DNA from: Berghia stephanieae
Taxonomy: Eukaryota; Mollusca; Gastropoda; Nudibranchia; Aeolidiidae
DNA length: 64,000 nucleotides
NCBI GenBank assembly: GCA_034508935.3
Contig: CM067442.1
Coordinates: 131,302,671-131,366,670 of the forward strand
Direction: 5' to 3'
Shown: positions 57,616-64,000 of the stretch, piece after piece
How positions within the stretch are numbered: the stretch's first letter is position 1
How the letters are laid out: each line of letters starts with the position of its first letter
Position numbers and translations under genes: made by a program
Notes under the pieces: model-generated
Seen by the model: the letters and a program-made list of their open reading frames with translations, nothing else
The model's database searches: none
Told to the model about the DNA's origin: nothing

Positions 57616-58500
57616 GTATCTCTGTTGGGTTTGGGTGTAAGTGGGCGGCTTGCAAACTGTATAATGCGACCGTCTTGAACAAGTACTGCCGATATCCCTA
57701 TGGGACTTCCGTCTGTATAAATATCGGTTTGCTTGTTTGGGTCGAAGTAGGCTAAGGTGATTGCTTTGCTCAGAGATGCTTTTAGAGAGTTAAAATCGGT
57801 GGTATGGATGGTTGTCCACTCCCATGGGACGGTCTTTTTGGTGAGTAGGCGCAGATTGTGTGTGAGTGATGCGTAGTGTGGAATATGGTGTGCACCACAA
57901 AAATTTATCATGCCGAGTAAGCTACGCACCTCAGAAGCATTTGTGGGTGTAGCTAGGTTGAGAATTGCTTTGACCTTCTCGTGGCTTGGAGTGACTCCGT
58001 CTTTGCTGAAGGTGTGTCCAAGAAATTCAACTGCTGTTTGGTTGAACTTGCACTTTTCTTTGTGGATAGTGAGACATTTTTCTCGTAAGCGGTGGAACAA
58101 TGCCCGTAGGTTGGCATCATGATCTTGTTGCGAATTGCCAAAGCAGAGGATGTCATCGCTGATGTTAATGACGCCTCGCAGACCGGTGAGTGCTTGTCTG
58201 ATCTGTTCTTGAAAGATTTCGCTTGCGGAATTTACTCCAAAGAAAAGACGGCGGTATCTGTAGAGTCCTTTGTGCGTGGCAAATGTTGTGATGTATCTTG
58301 ATGCCTCGTCTAATTCAATTTGGTTGTATCCTTGATTCAGGTCTACTTTGCTAAATATTTTCGCTCCGGATAGTTCAGTTTTTAGCTCGTCGAGTGTAGG
58401 TGTCGCGTGATGTTCACGTTTGATGGCTGTATTGGCAGAGCGCATGTCCACACATACACGCACTTTACCAGGTTGCTTGGGTTTTGGCACAACAACGATA
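57588..58500 (-). mobile_element. Gypsy reverse transcriptase and RNase H start
   Basis: VCVDMRSANTAIKREHHATP, FSKVDLNQGYNQIELDE and INISDDILCFG are the reverse-transcriptase blocks, including the paired Asp. YTDGSPIGISAVLVQDG is the RNase H start. Fossil part of the 47560-60404 element. Confidence 0.88.
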
Positions 58501-60110
58501 GGAGATACCCATGGGGTAGGGCCAGTAGCTTTCTCGATGACACCCGTTCTTCATCTTTGTTGAGTTGTTTTTCAACGTCTTGGCGGATATGAAATGGAAT
58601 GCGTCGGTAATGCTGCGCTATAGGTTGAATGTTTTGGTCTATGTGTAGTTTGACTTGAGTGTTTTGCAAGCAGCCTAGACCGGTAAATAAGTCTGAAAAC
58701 TCTTGTACGAGAGCACTCTGGTTTGGTGAGATATGATTGATGGTGTCAATCAATTGCAAATCACGGCATGTTTGCCAGCCTAAGATGGGGCGTTCATTCC
58801 GATCGACGACGTAAATAGGAGCCGTAGTTGATGTGGTACCATGTCGCAGTGTAGCATGGAAGATGCCCAACACAGGAATGTGTGAAGGAGAGCCGTATGC
58901 TGAAATTCGTTTGGATGATGTTTGTAGCATCTGTTTGGGATTTAACTTGTCAAAGTCAACCTTTGCTAAGAGATTGATCGTAGCACCTGAGTCAGCAAGA
59001 AACTGAAATTCATGGTCTCCTATCGAGACAGCGAAGTGAGGAAGGTTACTTCCCTTGTTTGTGGCAAACACGTATTCTGTATCATTGTAATTGTACGTGT
59101 CGGTGGTGTTGAGACGATTGACTGGAGTGTCCGAGTCTGAGTCTGAATTTATGACATGGACGCAACGCCTTAGGTTGTGACTTTGACCTTGTCTTCTGTC
59201 TGAGTCTGAATTTATGACGTGGACGCGACGCCTTAGGTTGTGACTTTGACCTTGTCTTCTGGAATGAGATTGCGATTGAGATGGCTGGTCTTGATGACGT
59301 GTTGTAGTAGATTTGCATACCGAGGCAAAATGATGCAGTTTGTTACATGCACGACATGTTTTGTTTCGAGCGGGACAGTGGTTTTGACCTCCAATGTGTG
59401 GCCATTCACCTCCACAATTGTTGCATTTGCCATGATGATGACGTTGATTGCGGGGTAGGGTAGATCGTTGTCTTTGATTATTGTGATTTTGACCGAAGTT
59501 CGTATTGATTGCGTTTACAGGAGAATCTGATGCCATGAGCTTTGCCTGGACTGTGGTTAGTTGCATGGTGCGGGCATAAGTCAGAAGGTCAGCCAAACTA
59601 ATATCTGGACTGGATAAACCTTTTTCACGTACTTTTTGCGATTTACATCCTGATATTAGCTGCGATTTAATTTCGGCATCCGCGTCGTGGAACTGACAAG
59701 TGAGAGATAACTGTTTCAGTTCTGCGTAGAATTCCTCGATGTTATCAGATGACTGGTGTGTATGTCGAAAAACATATCGTTGGTATTCCCTATTGCTTTG
59801 TGGGCTAAAATGGTTGGTGATTGTATCACAAAGTTTTGAAAAGTGTGTCTCATTGCCTCTCGGAGTTAGTTATTCTTCAGTGAAGGTATCAACGATGTCA
59901 TTGAGTTCGTCACCGGCAAAGGTGAGTAGCAGCGCTTTTTGTCTTTCAACGGACTCTATTCCATAGCCAACAAACAAGTTTTTCAAACGAGAGACCCACT
60001 TCTGCCATCTTACAGCTCGACCTGCTGATGCACAGTCGAATGTTGGGTAGGTAGGCAAGCCTAGAGAAGCCATTGTTTACAAACACGATTGTGATGAACT
60101 ATAGGTTAAG
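58500..60110 (-). mobile_element. Gypsy gag and protease region
   Basis: Capsid-like start MASLGLPTYPTFDCAS near 60073, zinc-knuckle-like CNNCGGEWPH and CRACNKLHHFASVC near 59300-59420, a short duplicated stretch near 59100-59240 (RRQGQSHNLRR appears twice), and protease LADSGATINLL near 58980. Fossil part of the 47560-60404 element. Confidence 0.8.
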
Positions 60111-60174
60111 CATTTGATAAAATACTCTATTTGAAGTAGTAAATACTTGCGTGGATGTACCCTCTCGTCGCCAA

Positions 60175-60404
60175 TGTAATGTTTGAATGGGTATTAAATG
60201 ATAATTTAATAATGCAAAGATGGATGGATGAAGATTAAAGTTTATTGATAAGCATGATACAGAGTTGGTTGCTGCTTGCCGGCAGGATACAAAGATAACC
60301 AAAAAAACAGGAAGTGAAAGTAGAAGACTGGAAGTATTGAAAGTGAAAGTAAATTGTAAAACAGGGGATGTAATTCATTAAATTAATTACTTGGAAACAT
60401 TACA
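60175..60404 (-). repeat. 5' LTR of the gypsy element
   Basis: 230 bp, TGTAATGTTT ... AAACATTACA, followed on the right by the CCAAT duplication. Confidence 0.93.
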
Positions 60405-60409
60405 CCAAT

Positions 60410-60650
60410 ATACCAGTGCTTCATTTTCTGATGTTATAGAGAGCTAAACTAAAATCCCTAAACTCAGGACTTTGGGCTGTACAGTCGGTATATCTGTTCT
60501 ACATTGTAACTATTCTTTCAGGCATGTAAGAAATAAATGACTTGCCACACGATTTACACTCTTCAAATATCTCTACTATTAAGAATTAAGGTCAGTAATA
60601 TTGTGTACATGAAATTACCTTCTCACTTACTAGAACCAGTAACAACCTCA
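60410..60650 (+). repeat. Duplicated unit, copy 1 (right part, after the LTR element)
   Basis: 'cttcattttctgatgttatag', 'ctgttctacattgtaac', 'taagaaataaatgacttgcc' and 'aaatatctctactatta' match 60800-61010. Together with 47478-47559 this is one unit split by the LTR element. Confidence 0.65.
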
Positions 60651-60744
60651 CTGTGGGATATCTGCATTTTCATTGGACGTTTATATTTTACCTCTTAGCA
60701 GGATTTTGTTAGCCAGTCATCAATTGTATTCCTTTTTTTTTTTT

Positions 60745-61010
60745 TTAGACTGAGTGTCACCGACATTGATATTTCGGTTTAACCATCCTGGTAAAATTTG
60801 ACATTATACGAGTTCATTTTCTAATGTTAAAGAGAGAAAACAAGTTTTTGACCTGTACTGTCAAATATCTGTTCTACATTGTGACTGTTTTATCTCATAG
60901 ATATAAGAAATAAATGAATTGCCACATGATTTAGGCTTTTCAATTATCTCTACTATAAAGGTCAGTAATTTGTGTATGAAATTTCCTACTTACTTATGTA
61001 CGTACTAGAT
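60745..61010 (+). repeat. Duplicated unit, copy 2
   Basis: Diverged tandem copy of the unit above, beginning 'agactgagtgtcaccgacat' and ending 'gaaatttcctacttactta'. Contains AATAAA. No coding frame; origin unknown. Confidence 0.65.
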
Positions 61011-61173
61011 AGACCCTTTAATTTAACAAGCTGAGCTCTCGCCCTTTAGTCTTGTGCCATAGCATCAGAATTGGACATATTGTGGGTGACTGTAAAAGGA
61101 ATTGCTGATGCTTGGATTTGATGGGACGAAGGTGTGTCAGAGGTTTGCATACAAACAGGATGTGTTATAATTA

Positions 61174-61272
61174 ATTGAGCTTTTATATAGCGCAATATCC
61201 ACTATATGTGCTCAAAGCGCTTTACAAGGGGTCCCTGGTCAACAGCAACATTTAACGTGTAGGACGGGACAT
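61174..61272 (-). repeat. SINE-A, 3'-end fragment
   Basis: 'gagcttttatatagcgcaat' through 'gtaggacgggacatg' only. Confidence 0.75.
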
Positions 61273-61334
61273 GTGTTGAATTCCTAGTCAAAAGATAGCA
61301 TTCACTTGTATTGCTTGATGTTAATCATGTTCAC

Positions 61335-61860
61335 TATCTTTACAAAGGTCCCATAGTGGGCAGGGAGGCACTTACTGTGTCTTCTATCCCCCTATATCTG
61401 TTTTCCAACATGCTGTCTGTCTTTGTCTTGGAATGAGATTACTCGGTTTAGCCCTGACTGGGAGGGAAACAGTCAAATGCATAGCTCGAGTTTTGGAAGA
61501 TGATATTTTTTTTTTTTTAATTCAATGATCTCTCTGTAATATGTTGAAATAGATTTTGTTTTACATACAGTGTATAAACTATATGATTTGTAAACATTTG
61601 AATGTGTTCCTCTTAGTGGGATCCTGTGCTTGTGTCTGGATAAGACTTGATGAGGTAATCTCAAACAAAGTACTTTGATAGTGTACTCTTGGAGTCTACA
61701 CCTGTTTCCTATTTGAACTAATTCCCCTTTCTCTTACCTTTTCTGGGGTGCTTTAATTGTAATTCTAGAACTTTTTATTATCCCATTTTCTTCCTGTTTA
61801 CTGGTGCTGATATGACTTAAATATGTTGCAAGCGCCGTAAAACCCTAGAAAACAAAAACA
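61335..61860 (+). repeat. Repeat K (reference copy), ~520 bp
   Basis: Begins 'cccatagtgggcagggaggc' and 'cttctatccccctatatctg', continues 'gtctttgtcttggaatgagatt', 'gtgttcctcttagtggg', 'cccattttcttcctgtttac', and ends 'gttgcaagcgccgtaaaacc' plus an AAAACA-type A-rich tail. No frame and no pol III boxes were found. The A-rich tail suggests a retroposon. Copies: 20410, 21395, 23510, 25985, 40595, 62290, 62815. Confidence 0.75.
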
Positions 61861-62289
61861 AACACTATCTGTACAAAGGTGGTCATGTGGATAAAATGGC
61901 ATCTCCCTGATGTTCCTATCGACCTACTATTGATATAGTCTTCTCTATTATCTAGTCTCTTTTCCCACTATAAAATCCTTCACACGTTTTCAGATTTTCC
62001 TCTTGTTTATTTTGATGCTTTGTTTAGTTGTGTCAAGAGGTCTTGTTGAGTGTAGAAGATTCAATAATAATGCAAATTATTTGTAATGTTCCCAAACCTT
62101 TAGAATCAACTCTAGGCGTACAATCAAAAGCAACTTGATGTACATAATTTACTGGTTAAAATTGATTTCTAAAATGAATGGGAACAAAAAGATCCAAAAT
62201 GCTTCTTCATTGATGATACTATTGTTCTGACTTGTATCAACAGGCAAGAGGGATCTAACATGTGAAATTCAACTGTTTTCTAAATCCAT
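61861..62289. other. No gene seen
   Basis: Spacer between two repeat K copies without recognisable features. Confidence 0.4.
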
Positions 62290-62805
62290 CTTCTGGGTAA
62301 GATTTTTGACCTCTCGTTGTGGGCAGGAGGTCACTTGCTGTGTCTTCTATCCCTCTATATCTGTTTTCTGATTTTGCGTTCTGTCATTGTCTTGGAATGA
62401 GATTACCTGAGTTTTCTCCTAGCCCTTGCCGTAGTCCTTGGCTGTGAGGGAAACAATCAAATGTATAATAAGAGTTTTTGGGGAGATGACATTTTTTTCC
62501 TTATAAATTATCTCTGTTTTGTACTGCTACATCTTTTGTTTTGAATGTATAGTGATTTGTAGGCATTTGAATGGATTCCTCTTAGTGGGATCCTGTGCTT
62601 GTGTCTGGCTGAGACTTTTAGGTTATATCAAACTAAGTACACTGATACTTACTGATAGTGTGCTCTTGGAATCTATATATGTTCCGTATTTGAACAATCC
62701 CCCTTTGTTTTACTTTTTCTCATTTGCTTCCTTTTTACTGGCGCTCGCTGAAATGACCTAAATGTGGGTTAAGTGCCATAAAACCCTTAAAAACAAACCA
62801 AAAAA
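62290..62805 (+). repeat. Repeat K, plus copy
   Basis: 'ctcgttgtgggcaggaggtc' to 'cataaaacccttaaaaacaaac' and an A run. Somewhat diverged. Confidence 0.75.
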
Positions 62806-62814
62806 AAAAAAAAG

Positions 62815-63345
62815 ACTCTGGGTGGGGTTCCTACCTCCCATAGTGGGCAGGGAGGTACTTATTGTCTTCTATCCCCCTATATCTGTTTTCCAACTTGCAT
62901 TCTGTCTTTGTCTTAGAATGGGATTGCTTGGTTTTGTCCTGGCCCTGGTCGGGGTCCTGGCTGGGGGGAAACAGTCAAATGCATAGTTATTGTATTGGAG
63001 GTGATATTTTTTTCCTTGTAAATCATCTCTCTGTTATGTATTATTATATTTGTTATAATTTATAATGTAAGCATTTGAGTGTGTTCCTCTTAGTGGGGGC
63101 CGTGCTTGTGTCCGGATGAGACTTATTGGTGATCTCAAACTAAGAACATTGATGGTATACTCTTGGAATCTACATCTGATCCCTATATGTTCTCAGTTCC
63201 CCTTTGTCTTACTTTTTCTTGGGTGCTTTAATTGTAATTCTATAACTTTTTACTATCCCATTTTCTTCCTTTTTACTGGCGCTGATATAACCTAAATGTG
63301 TTGCAAGCGCCGTAAAACCCTTAAAAACACACACACAAAAAAGAC
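62815..63345 (+). repeat. Repeat K, plus copy
   Basis: 'tgggtggggttcctacctcc' to 'gcgccgtaaaacccttaaaa' and an ACACACA tail. Follows the previous copy by only about 10 bp. Confidence 0.78.
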
Positions 63346-63468
63346 TCTCCAAGATAATCATCCCAGACAAATGGCTTATAGTTTTAATTAAGCTATGTTT
63401 TGTAACAAAGCCTTCTCTTGTGCTGGGCCACTCTTTTTGAATGCAATCATCTGATGAGGTATTGGAAA

Positions 63469-64000
63469 TTTTACTTACTTACTTATGCCCGTCACTCCTA
63501 GTGGAGCATAGGCCATCGACAACAGTCCTCCATCTTCCTCTGTCCTGGGCCATCTTCTCCAACTCTCCCCAGGTGTGTCCCATCCTCTTCATGTCCGCCT
63601 CCAGGTCTCGCTGCCAGGTGTTTCTAGGCCGCCCTCTCTTCCGTTTTCCCTGGGGGTTCCATCTCAGCGCCTGCCTAGCGGTGTTATTGGTTGGCTTCCT
63701 CAGGGTGTGCCCAATCCATCTCCATCGGCGGCGTCTGATTTCGTCTTCTGCTGGCATTTGAGATGTTCTCTGCCACAGGTCTGCGTTGTTGATCCTGTCT
63801 GGCCAGTGAATCTTGAGGATCCTTCTGAGGCAGCTATTGATGAAGGTCTGTACTTTTCCGGTGGTGGTCTTCGTGGTCCTCCAGGTCTCCGCTCCATACA
63901 AAAGGACTGACTTGACATTTGAATTGAAGAGTCTTATTTTGGTTCGGGTTGACACCACCTTGGAGCTCCAGATGTTTTTAAGCTGCAAGTATGCTACCCT
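63469..64000 (-). mobile_element. LINE 3' end, continues beyond the window
   Basis: On the minus strand a frame open from the window edge ends near 63479: [75 protein letters not shown]. This is the C terminus of a reverse transcriptase related to, but distinct from, the 48.5 kb LINE. After the stop the tail is TAAGTAAGTAAGTAAAA, a short tandem repeat in place of poly-A. The 5' part lies outside the window. Confidence 0.8.

Larger units (their letters stand above)
47560..60404 (-). mobile_element. Ty3/gypsy LTR retrotransposon carrying two nested insertions
   Basis: Minus-oriented LTR element with LTRs at both ends and a 5 bp target duplication CCAAT (47555-47559 and 60405-60409). A purine tract lies next to the 3' LTR (47789-47803, minus) and a putative primer-binding site (minus TGGCGACGAGAGGG) just inside the 5' LTR. 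Parts in order on the minus strand: gag with zinc-knuckle cysteines, aspartic protease (LADSGATINLL), reverse transcriptase, RNase H, integrase. About 5.3 kb remains once the LINE (48531-51774) and hAT element (about 52573-56840) are set aside. It is broken: both insertions interrupt the integrase region, and about three small breaks occur elsewhere. Near-identical LTRs make it young. The protein style is Mag/K02A2.6-like within Ty3/gypsy; clade is tentative. Confidence 0.9.

Noticed and set aside
61335-63345. CRISPR-like or satellite array
   Set aside because: The three units are ~520 bp dispersed repeats with A-rich tails and unequal spacing, and the same family occurs on the other strand elsewhere.

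Overview
The window is AT-rich genomic DNA from an animal, most likely a marine invertebrate. The two host genes are split by many GT-AG introns and match vertebrate proteins along their whole length. The rest is dense with tRNA-headed SINEs, fold-back elements, LINE tails and long (TTA)n, (CT)n and (TA)n microsatellites. I cannot fix the phylum from sequence alone; echinoderm, hemichordate and mollusc all remain possible.

Layout. 1-25 kb is mostly repeat-derived. It has one plausible small coding exon (13517-14089, a Ser-rich protein ending in a PP1-type RVxF motif), many SINEs, a fold-back (MITE-like) family and a ~500 bp unclassified family called 'repeat K' here. 25181-35019 (minus) is a nine-exon RPAP2/Rtr1 gene, about 609 codons against 612 in human, with one apparent missing base in exon 2. 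36140-46382 (plus) is an eight-exon TMEM68-like acyltransferase gene of 308 codons. The two genes are head to head with 1.1 kb between start codons. Their introns carry a pogo/Tigger-like relic, SINEs, repeat K and a hairpin made of two opposed SINE tails.

47560-60404 is a nest of transposons. A young Ty3/gypsy LTR element (minus; LTRs differ by one base in an A run; CCAAT target duplication) holds two later arrivals. One is a full-length 3.24 kb RTE-like LINE (48531-51774) with an open ~1000-codon frame and a 10 bp target duplication. The other is a 4.27 kb hAT transposon (about 52573-56840) whose five exons splice in frame to a 618-residue transposase. That transposase has a CGGBP1-like zinc finger and second domain, the three catalytic acids and a C-terminal dimerisation domain. 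Its ends carry GCGG/GCGGCCGC-rich repeats. A SINE has landed in the first hAT intron, giving a third level of nesting.

60.4-64 kb holds a diverged tandem duplication, three repeat K copies in a row, and the 3' end of another LINE that runs off the window.

Genes and products: RPAP2 is a nuclear import factor and CTD Ser5 phosphatase for RNA polymerase II. TMEM68 is an ER acyltransferase making di- and triacylglycerol. They are unrelated in pathway, so the head-to-head layout suggests only a shared promoter region. Repeat boundaries below were found by eye and are approximate unless duplications or splice sites fix them.
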